Positions 16,717-25,302 of a stretch of 64,000 bases of DNA are shown here, piece after piece (within the stretch, counting starts at the first letter, position 1; each line of letters opens with the position of its first letter). The DNA comes from Pseudomonas sp. UBA1879 (lineage in GTDB: Bacteria; Pseudomonadota; Gammaproteobacteria; Pseudomonadales; Pseudomonadaceae). The position numbers and the translations under genes were made by a program. The stretch lies in contig NZ_DDHJ01000004.1 in the NCBI RefSeq assembly GCF_002338065.1, forward strand, positions 137,921 through 201,920, in the 5' to 3' direction. The notes under the pieces were generated by a model that searched no databases, was not told the DNA's origin, and saw nothing but the letters and a program-made list of their open reading frames with translations.

Positions 16717-17454
16717 GTGAACACTGTCAGTAAATCGATTCTGGTGGTCGATGACGACCAGGAGATTCGGGAATTGTTGCACGCTTACCTGAGCCGCTCG
16801 GGGTTTCAGGTGCGCACGGTGGGCGACGGCGCGGAGTTTCGTCAGGCCTTCAACGATGAGCCCAGCGACCTGTTGATTCTCGACGTCATGTTGCCCGACG
16901 AAGACGGCTTCAGCCTGTGCCGTTGGGTTCGGCAGCACCCACGTCAGCCTCACGTGCCGATCATCATGCTCACCGCCAGCTCCGACGAAGCCGACCGGGT
17001 CATTGGTCTGGAACTCGGCGCTGACGACTACATGGCCAAACCCTTCAGCCCGCGCGAGCTTCAGGCCCGCATCAAGGCGTTGTTGCGCCGCGCGCAGTTC
17101 GGTCAGGAGCGTGCAGGCGGCGAAGTGCTGGTGTTCGATGAGTGGCGACTGGACATGGTCAGCCACCGCCTGTTCCACAGCGATGGCGAAGAGGTCATTC
17201 TCTCGGGCGCCGACTTTGCATTGCTCAAATTGTTTCTCGACAACCCCCAGCAGATCCTCGATCGCGACACCATCGGCAACGCCACCCGGGGCCGTGAATT
17301 GATGCCGTTGGAGCGCATCGTCGACATGGCGGTGAGCCGTTTGCGCCAGCGTTTGCGCGACACCGGCAAGGCGCCGCGTTTGATTCGTACCGTGCGAGGC
17401 AGTGGTTATCTGTTGGCGGCCAACGTGTTGCCACAAGCCAGCAACGGCTACTGA
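16717..17454 (+). CDS. gltR: OmpR-type response regulator of glucose uptake
   Basis: 245 residues from the GTG at 16717, with AAGGA 8 bp upstream. A GTG 7 codons earlier is possible but less well placed. The receiver domain has ILVVDDDQEI and the phospho-acceptor Asp56 in LLILDVMLPDEDG, followed by a winged-helix DNA-binding domain ending RTVRGSGYLLAANV. It pairs with the sensor kinase encoded 6 bp downstream. In Pseudomonas GltR/GtrS control the glucose importer and porin genes that follow here. Confidence 0.9.
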   Translation: MNTVSKSILVVDDDQEIRELLHAYLSRSGFQVRTVGDGAEFRQAFNDEPSDLLILDVMLPDEDGFSLCRWVRQHPRQPHVPIIMLTASSDEADRVIGLELGADDYMAKPFSPRELQARIKALLRRAQFGQERAGGEVLVFDEWRLDMVSHRLFHSDGEEVILSGADFALLKLFLDNPQQILDRDTIGNATRGRELMPLERIVDMAVSRLRQRLRDTGKAPRLIRTVRGSGYLLAANVLPQASNGY

Positions 17455-17460
17455 CCGCTG

Positions 17461-18921
17461 ATGGTGAACGACAAAAAGCGCCGCCTGCCCGTTCCGCGCT
17501 CATTGCTGGGGCGCATGTTGCTGCTGACTTTGCTGGCGGTGTTGTTGGCCCAGACCCTCTCCAGCCTGATCTGGCTCTCGCAACTGCGCGCCACGCAAAT
17601 GGAGGGGCTGATCACCAGCGCCCGCAGCCTGGGGTTTTCCATGTCCGCGAGCGTCAGCTATTTCCGCTCGTTGCCTGTCGCCTTTCGTCCGCTGGTGCTC
17701 GATCAACTGCGCAGCATGGGCGGCACGCGTTTCTTCGTTTCCCTCAATGACCGCCCGCTGGACATGCAAGTGCTGGAGCCCACTGTGCGTAAGACCGCGG
17801 TGATCGATGTCGTCGGCCAGGTGCTGCGACAGAACCTCGGCGCAGACCCTGACATTCTGGTGCGCTTCGTGCGACCCGAAGACCTGCGGATTTTCAACAG
17901 CGGATTGAGGCTCGATGAACTCCCGCGCTCCTGGGCGCATTACGCGCTGACGCTGGAACCGGTGAATCCGCCTGTGCTGGTGACGCAAATCGAGCTGTCG
18001 CCCGGCGAGTGGCTGTACATCGCGTCGCTGCTGCCCGAACCCTACACGATGCTCGAAGAAGAAGGTCTGCCGTCTCAGCAGGTCTGGTTCATCGGCCTGA
18101 CCAGCGTTTTTCTGCTGGTGTTCATCGGTCTTCTGGTGCATTGGCAAAGCGGGCCGCTCAAACGCCTGGCCCGTGCGGCGCGGGACCTGTCGCTGGGCGC
18201 GGACGTCGAGCCGGTGGTCGAAGGTGGCGGCAGCGAGGTCATCGAAGTGACCCGAGCGTTCAACACCATGCGCGATCGCATCAGTCGCTACCTCACTGAG
18301 CGGGGGCAATTGTTCAGCGCGATTTCCCACGACTTGCGCACTCCGATCACGCGTCTCAGGTTGCGTGTCGAGCTGCTGGAAGACGAGGTTATGCAAGCGA
18401 AATTCACGCGCGATCTGGATGAGTTGGAGCTACTGGTCAAAGGCGCCCTGCAGTGCGTGAAGGACACCGACATTCACGAAAACATCGAGCCGGTCGACCT
18501 CAACCACGCGCTGGATTGCCTGATCGAGCCATACCTCGGCGCCAGTGGGGACGGACGGGTGACGGTCGAAGGCCAGGCCATGTCGATGTTTTACGGCAAG
18601 CCGCTGGCACTGCGTCGCTGCATGGGCAATTTGATCGATAACGCCATCAAATACGGCGACAAAGCCCATCTGCGCATCGAGGACGACGCCGAGGCATTTG
18701 TGCTTCACGTCGATGACGAAGGTCCAGGGGTGCCTGAACAGCGACTGGATCAGGTGTTCGAGCCGCATTTCCGGCTGGCAGGCAAACAGCAGCAGGGTTA
18801 TGGGCTGGGGCTGGGCATCGCCCGCAACATCGCCCACAGCCATGGGGGCGAGGTGACATTGCAAAACCTTCGCGAAGGCGGTCTGCGCGCGACGTTGTAC
18901 CTGCCGCGTGGCGTGGAATAG
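17461..18921 (+). CDS. gtrS: Sensor histidine kinase GtrS/GltS
   Basis: 486 residues. The N-terminal membrane helix (about 19-40) is followed by a periplasmic sensor region (about 41-215), a second helix (about 216-235, VWFIGLTSVFLLVFIGLLV), HAMP, HisKA with His290 in SAISHDLRTPITRLR, and an HATPase domain (NLIDNAIKYGD, DEGPGVP, GLGLGIARNI). It phosphorylates GltR; in P. aeruginosa and P. putida the signals are reported to be 2-ketogluconate and 6-phosphogluconate. It is tightly spaced after gltR. Confidence 0.9.
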   Translation: MVNDKKRRLPVPRSLLGRMLLLTLLAVLLAQTLSSLIWLSQLRATQMEGLITSARSLGFSMSASVSYFRSLPVAFRPLVLDQLRSMGGTRFFVSLNDRPLDMQVLEPTVRKTAVIDVVGQVLRQNLGADPDILVRFVRPEDLRIFNSGLRLDELPRSWAHYALTLEPVNPPVLVTQIELSPGEWLYIASLLPEPYTMLEEEGLPSQQVWFIGLTSVFLLVFIGLLVHWQSGPLKRLARAARDLSLGADVEPVVEGGGSEVIEVTRAFNTMRDRISRYLTERGQLFSAISHDLRTPITRLRLRVELLEDEVMQAKFTRDLDELELLVKGALQCVKDTDIHENIEPVDLNHALDCLIEPYLGASGDGRVTVEGQAMSMFYGKPLALRRCMGNLIDNAIKYGDKAHLRIEDDAEAFVLHVDDEGPGVPEQRLDQVFEPHFRLAGKQQQGYGLGLGIARNIAHSHGGEVTLQNLREGGLRATLYLPRGVE

Positions 18922-18946
18922 ACATCCTGTTGTCTGCTTCAATTTC

Positions 18947-19083
18947 TGTAGGAGCGTGGCTTGTCCCGCGATCGGCGGGGAACCCGTCGTAGAAACCCGC
19001 GCATCGGGTATGCCAGGGACGACGGTAAACGCAGGTTTTGCGGCGACTGCATCGCTGATCGCGGGACAAGCCACGCTCCTACT
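18947..19083. repeat. Long inverted repeat, GTGGCTTGTCCCGCGAT family
   Basis: TAGGAGCGTGGCTTGTCCCG is paired with CGGGACAAGCCACGCTCCTA about 95 bp later. Its core differs from the two other REP families in this window. It lies between gtrS and gtsA and may end the gltR-gtrS transcript. Confidence 0.8.
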
Positions 19084-19211
19084 GCTACGAGTTTCCACCA
19101 GAAGATTTGAATGTAACCAGCCTGTGACATTCACGCGTCGCTTCGTTACCGTCCGCTCTAACCCGTTGTTTAGAATCCATGCAGCGCAAGCACCACGACT
19201 TGCTCATGCAT

Positions 19212-19219
19212 AACAACAA
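19212..19219 (+). promoter_or_regulatory. Crc/Hfq CA motif before gtsA
   Basis: AACAACAA is a perfect AAYAAYAA match directly before the AAGG ribosome site of gtsA. Hfq/Crc binding here would block translation during growth on preferred organic acids. Confidence 0.6.
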
Positions 19220-19232
19220 TAAGGTCAAATAG

Positions 19233-20519
19233 ATGAATTCGATCTCACGTCTCGCAGCACTTATTTCTCTCGCCTCGTTGTTCCCTCTGAGCGCTATGGC
19301 CGCCGATTCCAAAGGCACTGTCGAAGTGGTCCACTGGTGGACGTCCGGCGGTGAAAAAGCGGCTGTCGATGTGCTTAAAGCCCAAGTTGAAAAAGATGGT
19401 TTCACCTGGAAAGACGGCGCCGTTGCAGGCGGCGGCGGTTCGACGGCCATGACCGTTCTCAAGAGCCGCGCCGTGGCAGGTAACCCGCCAGGCGTTGCCC
19501 AGATCAAAGGCCCGGACATTCAGGAATGGGCATCCACTGGCCTGCTCGACACGGATGTGTTGAAAGACACCGCCAAAGAAGAAAAGTGGGACAGCCTGCT
19601 GGACAAGAAAGTCTCCGACACCGTGAAGTACGACGGTGATTACGTGGCCGTTCCGGTGAACATTCACCGCGTGAACTGGCTATGGATCAACCCTGAAGTC
19701 TTCAAGAAAGCCGGTATCGAAAAAGCCCCCACCACCCTCGAAGAGTTCTACGCCGCTGGCGACAAGCTGAAGAAAGCCGGCTTTATCCCGCTGGCCCACG
19801 GTGGTCAGCCTTGGCAGGACAGCACCGTCTTCGAAGCGGTCGTTCTGTCCGTGATGGGCGCAGACGGGTACAAGAAAGCGCTCGTCGATCTCGACAACGG
19901 CGCGCTGACCGGTCCTGAGATGGTCAAGGCGCTGACTGAACTGAAGAAAGTCGCCACCTACATGGACCCGGACGGCAAAGGCCAGGACTGGAACCTGGAA
20001 GCCGCTAAAGTCATCAACGGCAAGGCCGGCATGCAGATCATGGGTGACTGGGCCAAGTCCGAATGGACCGCTGCCAAGAAAGTCGCTGGCAAAGACTACG
20101 AGTGCGTTGCTTTCCCGGGCACCGACAAAGCGTTCACCTACAACATCGACTCGCTGGCTGTGTTCAAACAGAAAGACGCGGGTACTGCCGCTGGTCAGAA
20201 GGATATCGCCAAGGTCGTGCTGGGTGAAAACTTCCAGAAAGTCTTCAGCATCAACAAAGGCTCGATCCCGGTTCGGACCGACATGCTGGCTGACATGAAC
20301 AAGTACGGCTTCGACTCCTGCGCGCAGACCGCTGCCAAGGACTTCCTTGCCGATGCCAAGTCGGGCGGTCTGCAACCGAGCATGGCCCACAACATGGCAA
20401 CCACGCTGGCTGTGCAGGGCGCTTTCTTTGACGTCGTGACCAACTACATCAACGACCCGAAAGCCGATCCGGCTGACGCGGCGAAGAAGTTGGGTGCGGC
20501 AATCAAGTCGGCTAAATAG
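19233..20519 (+). CDS. gtsA: Glucose ABC transporter, periplasmic binding protein
   Basis: 428 residues with a clean signal peptide (MNSISRLAALISLASLFPLS, cleaved after AMA). The mature part is a family-1 sugar-binding protein (VEVVHWWTSGGEK, WLWINPEVFKKAGI). It captures glucose in the periplasm for GtsBCD. The context of gltR-gtrS upstream and gtsBCD-oprB downstream fixes glucose as the substrate; P. putida gtsA is the model. Confidence 0.93.
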   Translation: MNSISRLAALISLASLFPLSAMAADSKGTVEVVHWWTSGGEKAAVDVLKAQVEKDGFTWKDGAVAGGGGSTAMTVLKSRAVAGNPPGVAQIKGPDIQEWASTGLLDTDVLKDTAKEEKWDSLLDKKVSDTVKYDGDYVAVPVNIHRVNWLWINPEVFKKAGIEKAPTTLEEFYAAGDKLKKAGFIPLAHGGQPWQDSTVFEAVVLSVMGADGYKKALVDLDNGALTGPEMVKALTELKKVATYMDPDGKGQDWNLEAAKVINGKAGMQIMGDWAKSEWTAAKKVAGKDYECVAFPGTDKAFTYNIDSLAVFKQKDAGTAAGQKDIAKVVLGENFQKVFSINKGSIPVRTDMLADMNKYGFDSCAQTAAKDFLADAKSGGLQPSMAHNMATTLAVQGAFFDVVTNYINDPKADPADAAKKLGAAIKSAK

Positions 20520-20537
20520 TTCGTATCACCGCTCCCC

Positions 20538-20625
20538 TGTAGGAGTGGGCTTGCTCGCGATGCGTTTGACCAGACACCAGATTCGTGTCTGACACAGCTG
20601 ATCGCGAGCAAGCTCACTTCTACAG
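20538..20625. repeat. REP pair inside the gts operon
   Basis: TGTAGGAGTGGGCTTGCTCG and the inverted CGAGCAAGCTCACTTCTACA lie between gtsA and gtsB. REPs at this position often stabilise the upstream binding-protein mRNA, giving more GtsA than membrane parts. Confidence 0.85.
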
Positions 20626-20668
20626 AGAGCACGGTCGTAATCTTCACTTTTCCGTACTGGATTTTCCC

Positions 20669-21577
20669 ATGAGTTCTGTTGCTGTGTTCAGCAAAGCCTC
20701 GCCGTTCGATGCACTGCAGCGCTGGCTACCCAAACTGGTGCTGGCGCCCAGCATGTTCATCGTTCTGGTGGGTTTCTACGGCTATATCCTGTGGACGTTC
20801 GTTCTGTCGTTCACCAACTCGACTTTCTTGCCGACCTATAAATTCGTGGGTCTGGCGCAGTACGCGCGGCTGTTCGATAACGACCGCTGGTGGGTGGCAA
20901 GCAAAAACCTTGCGGTCTTTGGCGGCATGTTCATCGGCATCAGCCTGGTGATCGGCGTGCTGCTGGCGGTGTTCCTCGATCAGCGCATTCGTCGCGAAGG
21001 GTTCATCCGCACCATTTATCTGTACCCGATGGCGCTTTCGATGATCGTCACCGGCACCGCCTGGAAATGGCTGCTTAACCCCGGCATGGGCCTGGACAAG
21101 CTACTGCGCGACTGGGGCTGGGAAGGCTTCCGCCTGGACTGGCTGATCGACCAGGATCGCGTGGTCTACTGCCTGGTGATCGCAGCGGTCTGGCAGGCGT
21201 CGGGGTTCATCATGGCGATGTTTCTGGCGGGGCTGCGGGGCGTCGATCAATCGATTATCCGGGCAGCGCAGATCGATGGCGCGAGCATGCCGAAGATTTA
21301 CTGGAAAGTGGTGCTGCCAAGCCTGCGTCCGGTGTTTTTCAGTGCCGTGATGATTCTGGCGCACATCGCGATCAAGAGCTTCGATCTGGTGGCCGCGATG
21401 ACGGCAGGCGGCCCGGGCTATTCGTCCGACTTGCCGGCCATGTTCATGTATTCGTTCACCTTTAGCCGTGGCCAGATGGGCATGGGCTCGGCCAGTGCGA
21501 TTCTGATGCTCGGTGCGATTCTCGCGATCCTCGTGCCTTACCTGTATTCCGAGCTGAGGACCAAGCGCAATGACTAG
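20669..21577 (+). CDS. gtsB: Glucose ABC transporter permease 1
   Basis: 302 residues from MSSVAVFSKASPFDALQRW. The open frame reaches 20585, but that part lies inside the REP element, so the later ATG is preferred. MalF-type permease with about six membrane helices and the EAA-like loop (AAQIDGASMPKIYWKVVLP) that contacts the ATPase. Overlaps gtsC by 8 bp. Confidence 0.92.
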   Translation: MSSVAVFSKASPFDALQRWLPKLVLAPSMFIVLVGFYGYILWTFVLSFTNSTFLPTYKFVGLAQYARLFDNDRWWVASKNLAVFGGMFIGISLVIGVLLAVFLDQRIRREGFIRTIYLYPMALSMIVTGTAWKWLLNPGMGLDKLLRDWGWEGFRLDWLIDQDRVVYCLVIAAVWQASGFIMAMFLAGLRGVDQSIIRAAQIDGASMPKIYWKVVLPSLRPVFFSAVMILAHIAIKSFDLVAAMTAGGPGYSSDLPAMFMYSFTFSRGQMGMGSASAILMLGAILAILVPYLYSELRTKRND

Positions 21578-22415
21578 TCTCGCTGCCAAACCTTCCATCA
21601 GCCTGAGCCGCATTGCGATTTACGTCGTACTTATCGGCGCCGCGTTGGTTTATCTGGTCCCGCTGGTGGTCATGCTGCTGACCAGCTTCAAATCCCCGGA
21701 AGACATCGGCACCGGCAACCTGCTGAGCTGGCCCACTGAAGTCACCGGCATCGGCTGGGTCAAAGCCTGGGCGACGGTCAAAGGCTACTTCCTGAATTCG
21801 ATTCTGATCACCGTGCCGGCGGTGCTGATTTCTACCGCCATCGGCGCGCTCAACGGCTACGTGCTGTCGATGTGGCGCTTCCGGGGCTCGCAGATGTTCT
21901 TCGGCCTGTTGCTGTTCGGCTGCTTCCTGCCGTTCCAGACCGTGCTGCTGCCCGCGTCGTTCACCCTCGGCAAAATGGGTCTGGCCAGCACCACCACCGG
22001 CCTTGTCCTCGTTCACGTGGTCTACGGCCTGGCGTTTACCACGCTGTTCTTCCGCAACTACTACGTCAGCGTGCCAGACGCGCTGGTCAAAGCGGCGCGT
22101 CTGGACGGTGCCGGGTTCTTCACCATCTTCCGGCGGATCATTCTGCCGATGTCGACCCCGATCATCATGGTCTGCCTGATCTGGCAGTTCACCCAGATCT
22201 GGAACGACTTCCTGTTCGGTGTGGTGTTTTCCAGCGGTGATTCGCAGCCCATCACGGTGGCGCTGAACAACCTGGTCAACACCAGCACCGGGGCCAAGGA
22301 ATACAACGTGGACATGGCGGCGGCGATGATCGCCGGGCTGCCGACCCTGCTGGTCTATGTGGTCGCAGGCAAGTATTTCGTGCGCGGGCTAACGGCCGGC
22401 GCAGTCAAGGGGTAA
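21570..22415 (+). CDS. gtsC: Glucose ABC transporter permease 2
   Basis: 281 residues, MalG-type permease with six predicted membrane helices and the EAA loop AARLDGAGFFTIFRRIILP. Its start overlaps the end of gtsB and its stop is 2 bp before the gtsD ATG, so the three genes are translationally linked. Confidence 0.93.
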   Translation: MTSLAAKPSISLSRIAIYVVLIGAALVYLVPLVVMLLTSFKSPEDIGTGNLLSWPTEVTGIGWVKAWATVKGYFLNSILITVPAVLISTAIGALNGYVLSMWRFRGSQMFFGLLLFGCFLPFQTVLLPASFTLGKMGLASTTTGLVLVHVVYGLAFTTLFFRNYYVSVPDALVKAARLDGAGFFTIFRRIILPMSTPIIMVCLIWQFTQIWNDFLFGVVFSSGDSQPITVALNNLVNTSTGAKEYNVDMAAAMIAGLPTLLVYVVAGKYFVRGLTAGAVKG

Positions 22416-22417
22416 TC

Positions 22418-23578
22418 ATGGCAACGCTCGAACTTCGCAATATAAACAAGACTTACGGGGCCGGTCTTCCGGACACCCTGAAGAACATCGAACTGTCGAT
22501 CAGGGATGGCGAATTCCTGATCCTGGTCGGTCCTTCGGGCTGCGGTAAGTCGACCCTGATGAACTGCATCGCAGGCCTGGAAAACATTACCGGTGGCGCG
22601 ATCATGATCGGCGACCAGGACGTCAGCGGCATGAGCCCCAAGGACCGTGACATCGCCATGGTGTTTCAGTCCTACGCGCTGTACCCGACCATGAGCGTGC
22701 GCGAGAACATTGAGTTCGGCCTGAAAATTCGCAAGATGAGCCAGGCCGACATGGATGCCGAAGTCGCCCGCGTCGCCAAGCTGCTGCAGATCGAACACCT
22801 GCTCAATCGCAAGCCGGGCCAGCTCTCAGGTGGTCAGCAACAACGGGTGGCCATGGGCCGCGCGTTGGCGCGTCGACCGAAGATCTACCTCTTCGACGAA
22901 CCGCTGTCCAACCTCGACGCCAAGCTGCGGGTCGAGATGCGCACTGAAATGAAACTGATGCACCAGCGACTGAAGACCACCACGGTCTACGTGACCCACG
23001 ATCAGATCGAAGCGATGACCCTGGGCGACAAAGTCGCGGTCATGAAGGACGGCATCATCCAGCAGTTCGGTACCCCGAAGCAGATCTACAACGATCCGGC
23101 CAACCTGTTCGTTGCCAGCTTCATTGGTTCGCCGCCGATGAACTTCATCCCGCTGCGCCTGCAACGCAAGGAAGGCCGTCTGGTGGCGCTGCTCGACAGC
23201 GGTCAGGCGCGCTGCGAATTGCCGATGAACATCAACGATGCCGGTCTTGAAGACCGTGAGGTGATTCTGGGCCTTCGTCCTGAACAGATCGTGCTAGCGT
23301 CCGGTGAAGCGGCGGGGATGCCGACCATTCGCACCGAAGTGCAAGTCACCGAGCCGACCGGCCCTGACACGCTGGTGTTCGTCACTCTCAACGACAGCAA
23401 GGTTTGCTGCCGCCTGGCCCCGGATGTCGCGCCCGCCGTGGGCGAAACCCTCACCCTGCAATTCGATCCGTCCAAGGTGTTGTTGTTCGATGCCAAGACC
23501 GGCGAACGCCTGGGGGCGCTGGCCGCGCCGCAGATGACTGAAGGCATGGGTAACGTGACGCGGCTCAACCGCAACTGA
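22418..23578 (+). CDS. gtsD: Glucose ABC transporter ATPase
   Basis: 386 residues, MalK/UgpC-type. It has Walker A GPSGCGKST, the signature LSGGQQQR, Walker B IYLFDEPLSNLD and the H-loop YVTHDQIEAM. A C-terminal regulatory OB-fold (TOBE) follows from about residue 240. It powers the GtsBC importer. Confidence 0.94.
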   Translation: MATLELRNINKTYGAGLPDTLKNIELSIRDGEFLILVGPSGCGKSTLMNCIAGLENITGGAIMIGDQDVSGMSPKDRDIAMVFQSYALYPTMSVRENIEFGLKIRKMSQADMDAEVARVAKLLQIEHLLNRKPGQLSGGQQQRVAMGRALARRPKIYLFDEPLSNLDAKLRVEMRTEMKLMHQRLKTTTVYVTHDQIEAMTLGDKVAVMKDGIIQQFGTPKQIYNDPANLFVASFIGSPPMNFIPLRLQRKEGRLVALLDSGQARCELPMNINDAGLEDREVILGLRPEQIVLASGEAAGMPTIRTEVQVTEPTGPDTLVFVTLNDSKVCCRLAPDVAPAVGETLTLQFDPSKVLLFDAKTGERLGALAAPQMTEGMGNVTRLNRN

Positions 23579-23686
23579 ATTCCGCGCGCAGGAGCACTGC
23601 GCTCATGAGCACCTCTGTCGGAGCGGTTTCTGCCGTTAAACGCCCCGGCGGGCACACGAAGCAAGTGGTTACAACGCTGTTTAGCT

Positions 23687-23694
23687 AATAACAA
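23687..23694 (+). promoter_or_regulatory. Crc/Hfq CA motif before oprB
   Basis: AATAACAA fits AAYAAYAA, 20 bp before the oprB start and just upstream of the GAGG ribosome site. Confidence 0.55.
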
Positions 23695-23713
23695 TAAAAC
23701 GAGGATTTAAGGG

Positions 23714-25069
23714 ATGAAGAAGGTAAAAGGCAAATCGCGCAACCAACTGCAGCTCCTCGGCGGGCTGTCGGTGATGAGCGCGTTGACACTGTCCGGAACG
23801 GCCTCCGCCATGGAGCCATTCAAGGCCAGCGAGCACCTGACAGGCGACTGGGGCGGTCTGCGCCAGGAACTGTACGACAAGGGTTATGACTTCCCGATCG
23901 AGTACGTGGGTGAGGCGGCGTCCAACCTCAATGGCGGTTACAACGACGACAGAACCGGCCGCTACAGCGACCAGTTCGCGTTTGGCGTGCAAATGGACCT
24001 GCAAAAAATCCTCGGTTGGCATGATGCGGAATTCAAGCTGGCAATCACCGAGCGTAGCGGTAACAACATCTCCAACGACCGTATCGGCGACCCGCGCGCG
24101 GGCACTCTCAGCTCCTCTCAAGAAGTGTGGGGCCGTGGTCAGACCTGGCGTCTGACGCAGATGTGGTACAAGCAGAAATTCTTCGACGGCGCTCTGGACA
24201 TCAAAGTCGGTCGATTCGGCGAAGGCGAAGACTTCAACAGCTTCCCTTGCGACTTCCAGAACCTGACGCTCTGCGGCTCGCAGGTCGGTAACTACGTGAA
24301 CACCTGGTACAACTGGCCAGTCAGCCAGTGGGCCGCTCGCGTGAAGTACAACATCACGCCTGAGTTCTTCGCTCAGATCGGTGTCTACGAGCAGAACCCG
24401 TCGAACCTTGAAACCGGCAACGGCTTCAAGCTCAGCGGTAGCGGTTCTCAAGGCACCGTGGTGCCAGTGGAAGTCGTGTGGTCGCCAACGATCAACTCGT
24501 TGCCGGGCGAATACCGTCTGGGCTACTACGTCAGTAACCCAAGCGCGCCTGACCTCTACGAAAACACCAATGGCCAACCGCAAGCCATCGCTGGCGGTGA
24601 CTTCAAGTCTCACGACGACAAGCACGGCTGGTGGGTCGTGGCTCAGCAACAACTGACCAGCCACAACGGCGATCCATCCCGTGGTCTGAGCATCTTCGGC
24701 AACCTGACCGTGCATGACAAAGCCACCAACTACGTCGACAACTATCAGCAGATCGGTTTCGTCTACAAAGGCCCGTTCGATGCACGTCCGAAGGATGACA
24801 TCGGTATCGGTGTCGCGCGTATCCACGTCAACGACGATGCCCAGGACAACCGTCGCCTGGTCAACGCCGTCAACGGCATCGACGACTACGACAACCCGAA
24901 CTTCCTGCCAATCCAGAAGACCGAATACAACTCGGAAATCTACTACGGCGTACACGTCACCGACTGGCTGACCGTGCGTCCTAACGTGCAGTACGTGAAG
25001 AGCCCGGGTGGTGTCGACGACGTCCAGAACGCGCTGGTCGCCGGTATCAAGATTCAATCCAAGTTCTAA
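23714..25069 (+). CDS. oprB: Carbohydrate-selective porin OprB
   Basis: 451 residues. It has a signal peptide with the cut after TASA, then the OprB signature KASEHLTGDWGGLRQELYDK and a 16-strand-type barrel with a C-terminal phenylalanine (IKIQSKF). It forms the outer-membrane channel that feeds glucose to GtsA. It is 135 bp after gtsD, close enough for read-through, with its own ribosome site and CA motif. Confidence 0.95.
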   Translation: MKKVKGKSRNQLQLLGGLSVMSALTLSGTASAMEPFKASEHLTGDWGGLRQELYDKGYDFPIEYVGEAASNLNGGYNDDRTGRYSDQFAFGVQMDLQKILGWHDAEFKLAITERSGNNISNDRIGDPRAGTLSSSQEVWGRGQTWRLTQMWYKQKFFDGALDIKVGRFGEGEDFNSFPCDFQNLTLCGSQVGNYVNTWYNWPVSQWAARVKYNITPEFFAQIGVYEQNPSNLETGNGFKLSGSGSQGTVVPVEVVWSPTINSLPGEYRLGYYVSNPSAPDLYENTNGQPQAIAGGDFKSHDDKHGWWVVAQQQLTSHNGDPSRGLSIFGNLTVHDKATNYVDNYQQIGFVYKGPFDARPKDDIGIGVARIHVNDDAQDNRRLVNAVNGIDDYDNPNFLPIQKTEYNSEIYYGVHVTDWLTVRPNVQYVKSPGGVDDVQNALVAGIKIQSKF

Positions 25070-25078
25070 ACGTTCCAA

Positions 25079-25107
25079 CGATGTGCGGACCGCTCCTCCG
25101 CACATCG
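25079..25107 (+). terminator. Hairpin after oprB
   Basis: A GATGTGCGGA / TCCGCACATC stem starts 10 bp after the oprB stop. It has no U-tract, so it may protect the 3' end or act with the terminator at 25152. Confidence 0.6.
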
Positions 25108-25151
25108 CTCTCTGATGTGCTTCACAAACGATCAAGGGTCGTGTGTGCTTT

Positions 25152-25178
25152 ACGGGCAGCTTGACTGCCCGTTTTTTT
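25152..25178 (+). terminator. Rho-independent terminator after oprB
   Basis: ACGGGCAG-CTTGA-CTGCCCGT is followed by a run of T. Confidence 0.9.
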
Positions 25179-25302
25179 CTTTTCGGTGCGACTGCTTCGT
25201 TTTTGTTCTACGCAAACAGCGGCGTTTCATGCTGCCGCGCGGGAGATGTGAGAGGGGGAGGGGCACCTGCAGCCTTCCATGGCCGCACGGCGCTACAGCG
25301 AC

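Noticed and set aside
20585..20668. N-terminal extension of GtsB
   Set aside because: It would be translated from inside a REP palindrome and adds residues absent from the family.
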